A DNA stretch of 64,000 bases. It comes from Rhizophagus sp. LPA8_4_AMF. Its lineage: Eukaryota > Glomeromycota > Glomeromycetes > Glomerales > Glomeraceae. Shown piece after piece: positions 48,867-62,265 of this stretch. The stretch spans positions 22,157-86,156 of the forward strand of contig JADRCO010000008.1 of assembly GCA_021464525.1 (NCBI GenBank), read 5' to 3'. The notes under the pieces were generated by a model, which was not told the origin of the DNA, made no database searches, and saw nothing but the letters and a program-made list of their open reading frames with translations. Each line of letters starts with the position of its first letter. The stretch's first letter is position 1. Both the position numbers and the translations under genes were made by a program.

Positions 48867-49569
48867 CATTCATTGATTATCTTAACCGAATATACTAAAC
48901 ATATAAGAACATTCATTCAAAACTAGAATTTTCTAATTTTATATTATGAACAAAACGGGTAAGTTTTTGGCTGAGTAAGTGTTACTATCGTACAAAAGTT
49001 TTATTTGTTACATGCATTAAAAAGCGTTAATATTGTTCGATTATTTGTTTGAATACAAAATTTATTATGACTATAATAGTTATTTTATATAATATTTTTG
49101 GGTTCTTTGAATCATTTAAGTTCAAATATTTCAAAATATACTATTTTTGGTTTATCATAACGGAATCAAATAATTTTATCCGAAATTTGTGTAAGACGTA
49201 ACTCTTGCTTGTTTTAAACTTTATATCGTTCACCTTTTTTGTTTATCATTGTGACGGACCATTCGGATTACCAAAATTAAGTTTGGATTAAATTATTCAA
49301 TCAATTCAATCACCGATATTCTTGTACGACTATTTTAATGTAGTTCAAAGTTGTATTTTTAATTTTTTTGCTAAATTAAAAAATGATAATAAAAAGCTTA
49401 TTACGGTATACAAACGTGCTGAGTTCACAGTCCGTGAATTTGACAATAAATTTAAAGGGGTTATCACACTCGTATGCATGTGTATATTTACATATTTTTT
49501 TTTTAGTAATTAGTCAAAAATAGATCAGAAATATTTATTAATATAAATTCCTCCTCCTTGCGAAAAAAA
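48867..49569. other. Head-to-head intergenic region of unit C
   Basis: Together with 48172-48660 this is the shared upstream region of copy 4 and secreted-protein gene C. The 63-codon frame at 49322-49513 is not conserved in units A or B and is not accepted as a gene. Confidence 0.45.
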
Positions 49570-49577
49570 TATATAAA
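49570..49577 (+). promoter_or_regulatory. TATA-like box of secreted-protein gene C
   Basis: TATATAAA, 110 bases upstream of the start codon, matching the position of the TATA-like boxes of copies A and B. Confidence 0.55.
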
Positions 49578-49686
49578 GTGTGAATTCTTCTATTCTCTTC
49601 ATTCCTCACGATAATAAAAGTAACAATAAAATAATAAAATAATATTTTATCACGTCTTTTTTTCCTTTAAAATCCAAAAAAAAAAA

Positions 49687-50205
49687 ATGAAGTATAATAC
49701 ATTATTACTTTTAGTTCTCTTATACCTTATTACCGTTTCGTCAGCATCTCCAAATGGTAGTAAATTATTAGCTAAAACATTTAAAAAACGAAATCAATGT
49801 CGTTGCACTTTCGTTGTCGCAGATTTTGACCAGGATGGCCCAGTAGTAGGTATCGCAACCTTTGCTCAAGACGAAAGTGGCAATACCGAGGTCGCGGGAA
49901 TTTTTACCAAGGGCTTCGATGATATGAACGCAACTTATGGACTTAAAATTGTTGACGAATGCCGTAATGTCCTCTTTGATCTTTCGGATGGATTAAATAT
50001 AACACCCGACGGTTCTGGCGGTACCAAATCTTTTAGGCATAAGTTTACTGAATTTAGCGTTGACTGTGACAGCAATGGTATTCTTACCAAAAAAGTTCAT
50101 AATTCCAAACGTACTTGTCATAGCAATAAAATTAGGAAACGTCTTCCTAATGAAGCAATGACTACTCAGGATGGTCAAGGCACTGATTATTCAGAGATCT
50201 TTTAA
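49687..50205 (+). CDS. Small secreted kexin-processed protein (copy C)
   Basis: A 172-residue single-exon paralogue of copies A and B, on the opposite strand. Signal peptide 1-20, propeptide ending FKKR (32-35), then NQCRC. The five cysteines are kept, with an NAT sequon before YGLKIVDEC and GSGGTKSFRHKF. Dibasic sites SKR and RKR (150-152) precede a 20-residue C-terminal peptide with AMTTQDGQG. It is the most diverged of the three. The conserved dibasic sites and conserved peptide core suggest that cleavage matters. Divergent from copy 4, with starts 1528 bases apart, almost the same as in unit A (1533). Function unknown. Confidence 0.85.
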   Translation: MKYNTLLLLVLLYLITVSSASPNGSKLLAKTFKKRNQCRCTFVVADFDQDGPVVGIATFAQDESGNTEVAGIFTKGFDDMNATYGLKIVDECRNVLFDLSDGLNITPDGSGGTKSFRHKFTEFSVDCDSNGILTKKVHNSKRTCHSNKIRKRLPNEAMTTQDGQGTDYSEIF

Positions 50206-52148
50206 ACGATATACTGTATATTACACTTTTTTTAATTTAAAAAAATATATTAGTTATATTTTCAGCACATCATGCCGCAAGTAGATTATTTTTATATTAT
50301 TTTTATTTCACTTAATGCTTGATAAAAAAATTTAAAAAAAAAGTTTCGACCCGTTTCAGAACTGTATTATATATTCAGTAACTTTTTTGTGTGTGGTGGG
50401 TTAGTATTTAATAATTAAAAAGCGGGCGTTTTCTTTTTGTAAAATTATTTCTGTATTTTTTTTTAAAAAATTTCAAATAACATAATAAATTAATAAATTT
50501 ATGTATTTTAAAAATAAATATTAAAATATATTGTACTGCATGATATCTAACTTATCAAATTTCAATATAAATGATAACATCATGGTGATACATTTACGAT
50601 TTGGAACGAAACTTAGAACCTGACCATTTCATTAAAAATAACGACGAGTCAAATTATTAGAAATTTTACATCTACAGTATATATTATCTATGTTGAACAA
50701 ATGAAATAAAATATATTCAAGTAAAACTGTTCCAAATTTTTAGCTAGAATTCAAATTATCGAAAATTTAAAGACGCGGAGTTAAATTTGTACAAATGATA
50801 AATTTTCTTATAAAGTCTATTAACAATAATTACGAACCTTACAAATTCGAAAGTTATCAATTTTTATTGGTAAATTATAATAATTTAAATTATAAAAATT
50901 TGTTAATTGAAAATTTATGTTAACTCGTTATATTGTACTATATAGATAATATTAAAAATATCCTGACTAATTGGAATAGTAAAATTTTACTTTAAACATG
51001 ATCGGCCTATCGGCCGATCATTTATCCGATTCTAGTAAAATTTTGCTTATACCTAAAATTAGTTCTATATTTTATTTATGGACTATTTATCGTCATTTGT
51101 CGTCACATTATTTAATTTATTTTTATTTTTATTTTTATTTTGTTTATTGATGATCATTTCATTAACCTGATTTCCTATTGTAAATGACGCTTTTGGTGAG
51201 CTCTTTAATACATGTAATACTAACATTTATCCATATTTGTATCTATTGATTTTTGTAGTTTATCAGGCGTACTACACATTGTCGATTACAACAGTGAATG
51301 ACGCAATGTCGGGGAAATTGTTCCTTTAATCATTCCCCAAAATTATATGATCAAATAAAAATACCCCCCCAAAAATAAAAACCCATTGTCCCACAAATGA
51401 GTGAGTCGATATGTATCATATGACGACTGATTTACGCAGTAATTTTCAGATGAACCACTGATACGCAAAAACCGTATAAGGTAATATGCAGGACGGGATA
51501 TTGATATGAAAAAAAAAAATTTAAATTTAAAGTTTACTTTTGAACTACTACAGATTTCTGAACAAACTATATAAAAGATGGAAATTTAAATTTGGAAAAT
51601 ACTTTTAGGAATTAAACATTCTTGCACATTTCCAGAAATCTCTTAGACACTCTCTGACACGCTCTGACATGATGTTTTAAATGAAGTCGCTATCTTAGTA
51701 ATTCAATTACATATAGGCACAGTCCATGATTGCTAGTGTTACAAAATCATCAGTGTTACAAAAAAAGGAGTTATATAATCACAAAAGGAAAAAGCAAGGG
51801 TTAATATGTGAGGCGAAGGAAGGAAAATAATTGCATGGGTTATCACAAAATCGTCTAATGCAGTACAGTAGAATGTTCTTCGCTAACGCTCCGGACAATA
51901 ATATTGTTTTATGTACGTATGTGATCGGTTTATAAAGATAATTGCTAACAATTAAAAACATTTTAACAGATGAAAGCTATTTATTAACTTGCATATCATA
52001 TCAATAATAATAATAATAAAAAAAATAACAATAAAAAAAAAATTTTTGCTATAAAATATTTGTCAAAAAATTGCGCATATTATTATGTGCTCGTTTTAAC
52101 TTCTTCATTTTCTTTCTCAGATTGCCAGGTTTGAGGTTTTAGCCTTTT
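50206..52148. other. Spacer between secreted-protein gene C and copy 5
   Basis: No gene. A 9-base-arm hairpin (TGATCGGCC, four-base loop, complement) lies at 50999-51020. At 51170-51192 'ttcctattgtaaatgacgct' matches 14247-14268 in the left flank of unit A, so part of the flank was carried into unit C. A degenerate copy of the short dispersed repeat from about 25309 lies, inverted, near 51860-51902. Confidence 0.5.
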
Positions 52149-55100
52149 TTATATGTAGTAAGAAGTGAGCATGTGTTTAATTATAAGAAATCCTTTATTA
52201 AAAAAATCTATACTAGCTTTTGAAATGTTGTATACAGGTGTGTAACCAAGTGATACGACTCGAGTCACATAAAAACTCTATTAAAAACAAATAAATTTTT
52301 AATGTTTGATTTAATAAAAGATAAAAAAAATCAATATAAAAAATCACTTACTTGAAGAATGATTAAAGAAATGTCTCCAATAATAGCGTTAACGAATGCT
52401 CCCCATATTAATTTACGTTTTGCTGCACGAGATAATTTAGCATTCAAATAAATGTTAACCCATGGAATTTTCATCTTTGAACTAAGCAATCTTAAATGTG
52501 TAATGTTAACCCCTGCTAATAAAACGAATAGTGCCGTTACTTTTCGATGTTCCTTACTATCTTTTAACCATTTTGAAAATTTTTGATATCCCTTTTTTTG
52601 CTTTATTGGGTGATCAACCTTATTTTTTATATTTCTACTATACCATTTCTTACATTTTTCCTTTATTCTATTTATAAAACTAACATTTTCCTCGTTTTCA
52701 TTATTACTTCTTTCCTCATTTTCTACTTCCATTATATCATCATCTTCTACATCGTCGTCTATTACACGTTTATTTAATTTATCTGCGAAATTTTTAACGT
52801 TTTCTCCTATTATAAGAATGTCTTCTAATTCTCTTTCTTCTGCAAATTTGCTTACTTTTTCTGCAAATTCTTTGACTTTTTTTAATTTTTTTGTAAGCTC
52901 TTTAATTTTTTTTAATTCTTCTGGTAGATGTTCGATTTCTTCTATAAGTATGCTGTCCTGTTTAGATTCATCTGTAAATTTGTTTACTTTTTTGTCTAAT
53001 TTTTCTGTGAGATTCTCAATTTCTTTTAATTCTTCTGCAAAATCTTCAAATTGCATTATTCCATTTATAAGTTCATTAATTATCTTTAATTTTTTTATAA
53101 TATTCTTCTTTTCTGTCTCATTTATTGTTTCATTTCCTATAACTTCGTTAACTTTGTTTATTTCTTCCGTTAGTTTGCTAACTTTTTCTAAATCTTTATT
53201 TATTCTTAGTTCTCTTATAACTTTTTTCAATTCTTTACTCGATTTTTTTATACTGTCATTATCAATTATTAATTCATTTATGGAATCAGAATCGTCGTCG
53301 GTTCCTCCATCTAATAGTTCATCAGTAAGTTCATCAATTTTCGTTAATAAAATTGGGAGGTCAGTTCTCATAAATTCATTGATTATAATTATAAATGCAA
53401 ATCCCAAATTTACGATAAACGGAAATGTCACAAGGAAAATACTAAGAGAAGTAGAGAAAAATAAATTAGTGTAAATAAATAAATAAATATATATATATAT
53501 ATATTCTAATTTATTTTATTAATACTTAATTTAGTTCGATTTTACCTTATATTAAAAATATTTTCGATAGATCCTGCATCTATACTAGTAAAAAAAATTG
53601 TCGCCACGAATTTTTCAATAGAATTACCACACGTATAAATTGAATAATTTTTTTCCTAAATAAAAAAAAAAAATTTCATTCTATTAGTATTTATTATTAT
53701 ATTATATATATTTTTTATTCGTTTTACTGATTTATTTCGATTAATTGTTTGTTTACCTTTGCAGAAAATGATAAGAATACGATATTAAGTACGATTGTTA
53801 TAATAAGGCTTTTCAAATTTTTTTCTATCCACCTCGCTATTATCATAAAAATTTAAAGTATCAAATTAGAAATAATGTTTTTTTCTTTGAAATAAATTTC
53901 TTAACTGGAAAAAAAAATATAATTTCTTATTCTTACGTATGGTTACATATCCATATTTATGGTCCAAATAATTTGAATATGCTCCAGTTCCAATAAGGGT
54001 GACAAATTTATTCTTTATTAAAGTATCTAAATCACTAGCTACTGAATTAACTGATCTTTCATCATCATTCTTAGCTTCTTCGATATTAATTGATAAAATA
54101 TATTGTTCGGGAGAAACTGAAGTATCAATTTCATATTTTTCACTTGTAGTTATTCGTTCTGGACTAACAGGAATTGCTTTAGCCAATTCTCGTGTTAAAT
54201 TATCAAAAAATTCTTTATATTTAAGTTTGTCATGTTTAATACTTTTAAAATAAATTGTGCCGCCTGAAGTCAACCGAACATTTCCGTAAATACTAGTAGC
54301 GCTCATTTTTTTTTGATATATTTCTTTTATGCTAGTTGGATCATGATCATCTTCTTGAACTATTAAAAAAAGATAATTATTTTAAGAAATTACAATTTAA
54401 CTCATTTCATATATAAATAAAGAAATTTATAAAACACTTACGAGTTGTAAAGCTCCAAGCGCTACTTTGTATACCAATCATAGGTTCGTGATAACCTCTA
54501 CTATTTGCAAAACCATCATCAATTAAAACATAATATTTTCCTCCAGGCTTATTGAACGTACTGTTGATTATTGTAATGTTAATAATAGAACCAAATTCAT
54601 CATCAATAAGATTCACAAATTTATCATATCCATTGTTGCCAGTAGAAGTCATAGACGTCATTTGACGTATAATACCATGACTAGTACCATCATCTTGTAT
54701 AATTGTAACATTACGATTTGGTGATAAATCAATTTTATTATAATATTTAATTATGAGGAATTTGGTTTCAGACGGGTTTATAACGTCACCAATTTTAGGA
54801 ATTGTGGTATCGATATGTAAATTATCATAACCATGGTCTAAAAAAATATAAAAAGTTTATAAGTTTAAAAAGAAAGGTATAAGAAAAAAAAATAAAGAAT
54901 TTCTGTGTTACGTTACCTCGTTCCCCCTCAATTTTATACAAATCAGTGGTGAGCAAAGACCAAGTTTGTTCATTCTCTGGTTGAGGAATTACAAGTGAGT
55001 TATTTGGTAAAACTAAAACATCAGCTATAGGATTTGCCAACGTGGGATATGTAAGGTCCCAATTAAAGAAGGTACCATAGTAATCCATAATATAACCATA

Positions 55101-56342
55101 AACATCAAAGTTCTTATTATCACTACTTCGTACTGTATAAAACGAAAAATAACCTCCATATTTTAATGACTTAATACTATAATCTGTAGTTCCTGTATTT
55201 TGAAAAGTAGTAATATTATATACAGTTCCTGATGAAAGAAAATCAATTTTAATAAATGTCTTATCAGTTTGTGTAGAGTTTGCAATTATTATGCAAGTTT
55301 GTCCAACTCCTACATAAGTAAAATCACAATCAAGTAAAAGAACTTTTATTGGAGTCAATGTTTGATAAAGTACAAATGGCCCTTGTGTGATTCCTTTTCC
55401 GTATCCTAATAACAAGCAGTAAATTCCAAACTGTGGAGTAAGAGGAGTAAGAGGAGTTGTTGAAATGGTTGTTGAACCCGTATTATTAGGATAAATAAGC
55501 GCGTATCCTCCGTCCATCGTTGCAACTGTTTCAAGCGGGTAACCCGTGGGATATATGTTTACAGTATCACCAATCTGTTGTATTTTTCCATTTTCATCGC
55601 TTAAAAAAGAAATATACAAATATTAATCTTAGTTTTATAATTAAAATTAGAAATTTATTAATATAATAAATTACATTTTAAACTGCTGTAAGGAAAACCC
55701 AGTAGAATTTGTTATAGGAGCGGCACGAATAAATCCATTATCACGATGAACATTTAATTTGATGGAATCTTGACCTGGCTTCCATTCTTTAGTAGTGATA
55801 TTAACGTACGATGGTCCCAGCATAATTTTACTATAAAGGAAGTAAGTATTATCATTTTTATATATATTTAAAAAAAAATTTATTTGTTACCTGTGAATTA
55901 CTCCATCTAAATCGATAACAATTCCCCAATCATTATAAGTGAAAGGATTGTTTATATCTTCAGCTTCCACGTAAGTTATTAACAAAAAATTTTTTTTTAC
56001 GGGATAAAATCTAAGAGGACTCGCTTTTGGAAGAAGACAAAAATTAAGAGACTGTATATTTAACGTATCTGATGAAAGATCAAATTCTTTAACAGTTCCA
56101 TTAGGATAAATTGTACGAATTGATAAATATTCTTCTACACAAATTTTGGGAGGAGCTTTAGATTTTGCACGAATTATTCGAGCGATTATAGTGTTATCAT
56201 CGTAACAATCTATACTGAACACTCTGGGTGGTGTTGCGGTTAAATGTTGGGTTTCTTCAAAGGTGATTGATGATTTTACTGGTGATAATGTCAATAAAAT
56301 TATCAATAGAAATATAAAAAGAGATATATGATTTAATTTCAT
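52149..56342 (-). CDS. Secreted-ectodomain polytopic membrane protein with coiled coil (copy 5)
   Basis: Nine exons on the minus strand: 56342-55891, 55830-55675, 55599-54917, 54837-54442, 54359-53937, 53836-53757, 53655-53546, 53441-52352, 52277-52149, giving 1172 residues in frame. Signal peptide with MKLNHISLF and SPVKSS. The ectodomain keeps DGGYALIYPN, GVGQTC and LPNNSLVIPQPENEQTW. The juxtamembrane domain ends LIGTGAYSNYLDHKYGYV. Membrane segments are encoded in exons 6-8, with FLVTFPFIVNLGFAF. It has the shortest coiled coil of the family. The final module is more diverged: the IIVIFTILAG block reads VTALFVLLAGVNITHLRLL, and the WGxxxNxxxEDIS block reads WGAFVNAIIGDIS. The tail after exon 8 is unrelated to copy 1. 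No secreted-protein partner is found upstream in the expected region. Function unknown. Confidence 0.86.
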
Positions 56343-58289
56343 TTTGAAATTTTTTTCAGAGTTGTAATAAATTGGGCAAGTAATAATTCCAATTAAACAA
56401 AAAAAAATAAAGAAAAGAAAAATGGTAAAGGAATTTTTTTTTTTTTAGAGTACGTCAGATTTTTTAAACATGACTTTTTTGTTTATTTTTACGATATTAT
56501 TGATTATTTAATCGGCTGCATTTTATTGGGCACAAAACTTTTGTTTTACATTCAAAAACTTTCAGAATCCTTGAATAAATATAATTGACAATCCATTGGT
56601 ATCCGCTTATCTCCGGAGATGCATCACCGAGTTTATAATTATAAATAAATATTTTTGCTATTGCATGTGCCGATTAATCTATAATTTCTTTTAAAGTGTA
56701 AAAATAAAACAAACATATAAACAAAGGTTTACATTATTCTTATGCATAAGCCAGATTCTTTTGGGAGTGAAAATTTTTTTTAATATTGCATACGTGATAT
56801 GTTTAATCCGTATTCCGATTATGAAATCTTTTAATGAAAACAAATTTAGTTATTCAACTATCATGCAGTGATTTTCCATAGAAAAGATAAAGTAATACAA
56901 TGGAACTAGTAAAATAAAATGATTATCAAATTTGATATATATTCATAAAATAATGACTTTTTTTAGGGGATCATTTTATTTAGGGATTACACCCCTTTTT
57001 TGGGAAATTTTTATATAATAAAAATGCTGATCATTTTATCACGTGACATCGGAGAATTTTGAACAAACGCAGTATATACATTATACACACTTTAAAATCT
57101 CATGATATATGTGTATTTTTCCTTCTCTACAACTTTGCTTATTATAACAAAAGGGGTTTAGAACTTCATTTTTAACTTATGCCGTGGGGGTGCGTTCAAA
57201 CGCATGTGCGTTCAAATTTTAAACCCTTTTTATTTATATTGTTTCAATAAAAAAATTTTTAAATATTTTAAATCATCAAATTTTTTTAGCAAAATTCATT
57301 AAGTGTACCTTTTTTGAATATGAATAAATTTTAATACGTTCTTTCTTTTGCGAAAATAATTTTTTATTGCAGTACTCTTTTTAGGTATCGTGAATAAAAT
57401 AGTTTATCCGAAATTATTATAAAAATTATTATAACTGATTGAATGAAATAAGGTAATGAACTATTAAGGAAGACAGATGAAAGAATTCCTTTTTTGTTAT
57501 TCTATTTCATTTGTTTTTTTTTATTATTTTGATTTTTGATTTTTAGATTAGAAGTAATATATAAATGTTTTATGAGTTCATTGTAATAAAGTGCTATCAT
57601 TACATTGCATTAAAGTAATAAATAAATATATAAAATATTCGGTATATCAGTAGTCATGTTATATATTACTAAAATTATCAATTAAACAATTGTTTATTAT
57701 ACCACAACTTTAAGTCAATAATGTTACTGAAACCGGAAATCTCTTCCGACAGACAAAATTAGACTAAATTGAAAGTTTTGTTGCGTAATTGAAGATAATT
57801 TTGTTACATTGTTGCAGGTATTATCCATTTGGCCTTAAAAATGTTAATATTAGTTTAGTTTAGTTTTGATGCAGACAGAAGCATAACAAAAAAAAGTATA
57901 AATATATATATATATACATACGGTACATGTATTGTACAAAACCGGATCATGTTTCCGGTTGTTTTCTAGTCTCGTTACACCTTTTTTTTTTAAAGTTTTT
58001 TTTTGATTTTGATGATAATACTAAGCCCGAATTCCGATTGTCTTCACCCTTTTTTTGTAAATGAATAAGATTTAGTCGTTACACTATACTAGAAACTAAA
58101 CGCTTTCAACAATGTTGTGTCTCATGTATCACAATATGTCTGTCGATCGTAATAACAAACAACACGTTACATTATCTTTTCTTGCACCTGAAACTAACCG
58201 CTTTTGAATCTATGTAAAAATGTATCACAGTAAGTACGACTATTGCGTTAAATTTTCGTTTACTCCCTGCCATGTAATCTGTGTATTCT
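56343..58289. other. Upstream region of copy 5; no gene recognised
   Basis: AT-rich. By analogy with the other units, a plus-strand secreted-protein gene would be expected to start at about 57850-58050. No frame with its signal peptide, cysteines or C-terminal peptide is present there. Confidence 0.5.
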
Positions 58290-59738
58290 AACTTAAAATT
58301 CAAAACCTTTTTTGATTATAATAAAAATTTTTTATTTAAATATTATTGATTATTTAATATTTATTATATACTTAATTATTTATGGAATTTTCAATAAAGT
58401 CTTTTTAATGATTGCTAGATTTGTAATTGATTTTATTCCAAATAAATATTATCAATATATAATATAATGACTGCAATAATAAATTAAAACATTAAATAAA
58501 AATTTTTTTTATATAATTAATTTTTAATGCTGTAATGGTGCTGTAGATTAGGTATGTTAGCAACTATCAAAATGTATCATCTTTCTAAATTTTTTCGTAA
58601 AAATGTTATTTATCACTAGGCGTGACAAATATAAATAATTGGTTCTTATACCCGCCGACCCAATTTTATGAAAATTTATAGAAAAATTTTATATGCTAAC
58701 ATATTTTAAAAAATCCTAAATTATGGGACTGCCATTTTAACGTAAATACTGTATAAAATAAAATACCGACCGCTGATCTCAAAATTTTGAGTCCATAAAA
58801 TTAGAATCGTCCGTACCTTTAAAGAAAGTCAAAATGTGTCGTACGGTAACTAATGTTATCTTTAAATTTCTTTTTAAATCTGTTTGTTCCTTTTGTTATA
58901 TCATTCCTAATAATGAAGCATTTATTACTACCATTAATTAAAAGCTTCATTTTACATAATAAATATCTGAATGATTACCTATCTGCTATGCTTATAATTA
59001 TGTCACGATAATATTGATGTTTTGCAGGGGATGGCCAGAAATGACATAATTTAAATTTAGGATTTTTACCTCCCCCAGTCCCTTTATGTCATCATCCATT
59101 TTAGAAAATGCAAAATTAAAAAAATTAAAACATAATTCTGGCCAGAATTATATTAACTACAAATGTCTAAAAATGAAAATGTGTATTAACTTCATCATGA
59201 TCTGAAACGACGTAATTTCTGCAGGCCGAAATTTAACGGCCCAATCACATGATATTGACATGTCTTTAAAAAATTAGTTCACTCTTTATAATTGTTATGA
59301 AGAATATAAGAATATAATTAACAAATAAATGTGTTAAAAAATTCTTTAATAAGATTCAAATAGATTTAATGTGTAAAATATATTATTTTATGTGATTTGT
59401 CCAAATAATTATTAAAATTGATCGCGTAATAAAAAACTTAAGTATATAGACGCAACTTTTTTATACATGTTAACTGTGATTTATTCAATTTTAAACTTTA
59501 CCATTTTTTCATAATTATTGAGCTGGATTTTGGTTTTTGGGTTAGACATTTTGAGTTTGAGATTTTGGATTTGTAAGCTTATACATGATGTGCCTCAGGT
59601 GTCGATTTGCGTCATGTGATAACCGATGTGCGTCAGATACCTGACGCGTCATTTATCACATAAAAAATTACGCAGTTTGCGAGATTTCATTAATGGTTGA
59701 CGGGACAATATATATATATATAATTTATTAGTACCATA
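58290..59738. repeat. Dispersed repeat copy 2 (pairs with 7960-10670)
   Basis: Direct repeat of the sequence at 7960-10670. It lacks the MITE and LINE insertions, so it gives the pre-insertion state of both sites. It has its own insertion of about 190 bases near 59030-59225. The match ends at about 59738, where the minus-strand LINE remnant begins. Confidence 0.8.
59036..59221. mobile_element. Candidate MITE, about 186 bp
   Basis: Present in repeat copy 2 and absent from copy 1 (compare 9365-9420). The ends are CAGAAATGACATAATTT and, inverted, CAGAAATTACGTCGTTT, an imperfect terminal inverted repeat. The exact borders and target-site duplication are not clear. Confidence 0.4.
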
Positions 59739-59744
59739 TATTCC

Positions 59745-62265
59745 CTTCACACGTAACGTTTTTTTTACAATTCCATACATGGTCCCATGTTTATTCTTCG
59801 ATTATACAACGCGGACATTTATTTGACTTTATCCCAAATACTTTTCGTTTAAATAAAATTCATACGTCGGTAAAATGAGTAAAAAGTTCTTGTAACAAAA
59901 TGATCTTTTATAATTATCTTTGTTATTCGTGATCATTTTATCTCCTTTTACTTCGTACGTAATATCTTAATTGTCATATCCCAATGAATATTATAATTAA
60001 AACTTTTTCCGAATAAATCTCTCAATGACCTTAAACTCATTAATTCCGCTTTATTGTAAATATATCGTAGATTTTCCATCCATTTTCGATAACTTCCATT
60101 AATATTGAAATTATTCCATTTCACATCGATTATAAAATTATTAACATTCAATTTAATTTTCTACAGACTTGTGTGAACCTCATTTAACTCTTTTTTCATC
60201 GCCTCCAGTTTGACTTTAAAATCTTCGTCCTCATATTTCGACTCTTTTAATAATGTAATAGTAAGTTTTCTTTCCAAAATAATTTGTTTTAAACATCTCA
60301 AATATAAATAATAATCATATCTGATTCTTTGCGTTCACTTTCTTCATTCAAAAAATTAAAAATGTTTCCTATTAGCGTTTCTTTCACTACGATACATACC
60401 GTATGATCAGACGGTATAACTATTAATCCAAATATTAATCCTATAATTGTACTCTTGAACTCCTTATTTTGTTTATCTGTCTTAAATTTCAAATTACTCC
60501 TAAAATAATTTCCATTAATAGTTTTAATTTTAATTTCATTGTAAATAACCGTACACATCTCCATATCTTTCTCACAATTAAATTTATTAATATTCGTCAA
60601 AATTAATAGAAGGTCCGATGCCTGTCTTCTGTTATCATCATAATCTCCTTGATTCTCCCATGCTATATCGTCAAAGTCATTGCTAAAATATTCTAAACCA
60701 ATTAGATACTCTCTATAGTCCTCGACAATCATATCTTCCCTATCATCACACGTAAAATTTGTTAGATACTTTAAACCTTGATTTTTAATCGCGATATTAT
60801 TCAAACTTTCATATGGTTTAATATACGTGATTTCCTCATTATCCCCCTTTTCTTGTCTTATCTTAATTGATCTACTACTTCCTTCATCAGGAATATATAT
60901 TAAGCAATCATTTTTTGACCTCGATCGACCGATGTTTAACGAACATCCAATGCATTTTTTTAACCATGGCGAATCAAACCCATACTATCCCTATTTTATT
61001 TAAATCATAGTTATAATGTTCACCTATCTTATTAAACTTCTTACTAACCGATCTCTTCTTGTATTTACTAAATACGGGTACATTTTCTTCATTATTCCAC
61101 GTGATCACGTGATGTTTGTCGTAATTAATTTCATCGTCACGAATTTCATATATCTCTTTTGGTTTTCTCAATTGATATTGACTTTTTAATAATCCTTGAA
61201 GTTTCTCAAACCATCCTGGCATTCATACCCATTTTCATCTCGACACATATATGCTTCCATTTCATTATATGACACATGTCTGCTTCTAGCAATTGATCCA
61301 AGAATAATATCTTTCGACTTCGTAACGATGCGCCCATTTATTATAATCTTTTTCATTTAAAATTTCTTTTATTTCAAAATTACCGCCTCTTACCACATGA
61401 TTGTGATAATTATCTTGCAAATTTCCATGATTACATATTGAGATATTATTATCTCTAAGTATTTTTAAAACATTATTAACACATGATTTTTTCATCCATA
61501 CTAATTTAAAATCAATATCTCCTATGCACTTTGTCGTCCAATATACTTTTTGTAATGTTCGGATATTTAATTTGAATAGTTTAATTCTTTACTACCTTTA
61601 CTATAATATAAAATATTTTTTGCTAACACTTCTAAAAGTTTTTACGTTCATAATGTCTTTGTCTTCTACCAAAGCGTTTGGACAACTAATTGATAATCCG
61701 CAACTATGTTTGATTAATTTATGAACTTTACTCATAATTTGTTTACACACTTCTTCTGATAATACCACTGCTTGTAGTTGGTATTCAATCACCGGAATTA
61801 TAACGGTATTCCATAACATTACTAAAATTTTTCTGTAATTTTATTCCATCTCATTGTTTTTATAAAACCATCAACTATCGTATTAATCTTATCACATGCA
61901 CTTTTCTTTTATTATTATACGAAAAAAAGTCCCCGGAAATCGATTTTCCATTCACAATATTAATATTCGTAATTTTCTTATTTCCAATCACCATTTCCGT
62001 TATTTTACTGTTTATTTTAATTATTTCGTATTTCTTTACGTTAGCCTGGATATCGCACATTTTGTAAAAACTGGGACATATTGATAACATCTTATTAATG
62101 CTTTCTTCATTTTACCTATTAGCGTCGTATCATCAATAAAAGCTACCGTATTATAATTTATTTTTTTCTTTTTCGCTTTATCATATATGTTCGAAGATGA
62201 TCGCAGATCAATTTTTCCAATAAATCATTATCAAAGTCGTTACAATTTTTAAAAAATAATTATTA
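59745..62265 (-). mobile_element. LINE remnant with reverse transcriptase and RNase H pieces
   Basis: Read on the minus strand. The reverse-transcriptase catalytic box AFIDDTTLIG is at about 62114-62143. Then come thumb-region pieces (FYKMCDIQANVKKYEI, MVIGNKKITNINIVNGKSI), VIIPVIEYQLQAVVLSEE (about 61740-61807), and KLIKHSCGLSISCPNAL. An RNase H-like segment follows (KFKTDKQNKEFKSTIIGLIF near 60440-60500), then INGSYRKWMENLRYIYNKAE (about 60040-60100). The zinc tail KCPRCIIEE, one stop, TWDHVWNCKKN lies at about 59770-59815. The reading frames are broken by several shifts and stops. The 5' end is truncated just before the catalytic box. Confidence 0.75.

Noticed and set aside
57181-57215. 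Short GTGCGTTCAAACGCATG palindrome
   Set aside because: Single occurrence with no associated element or gene.
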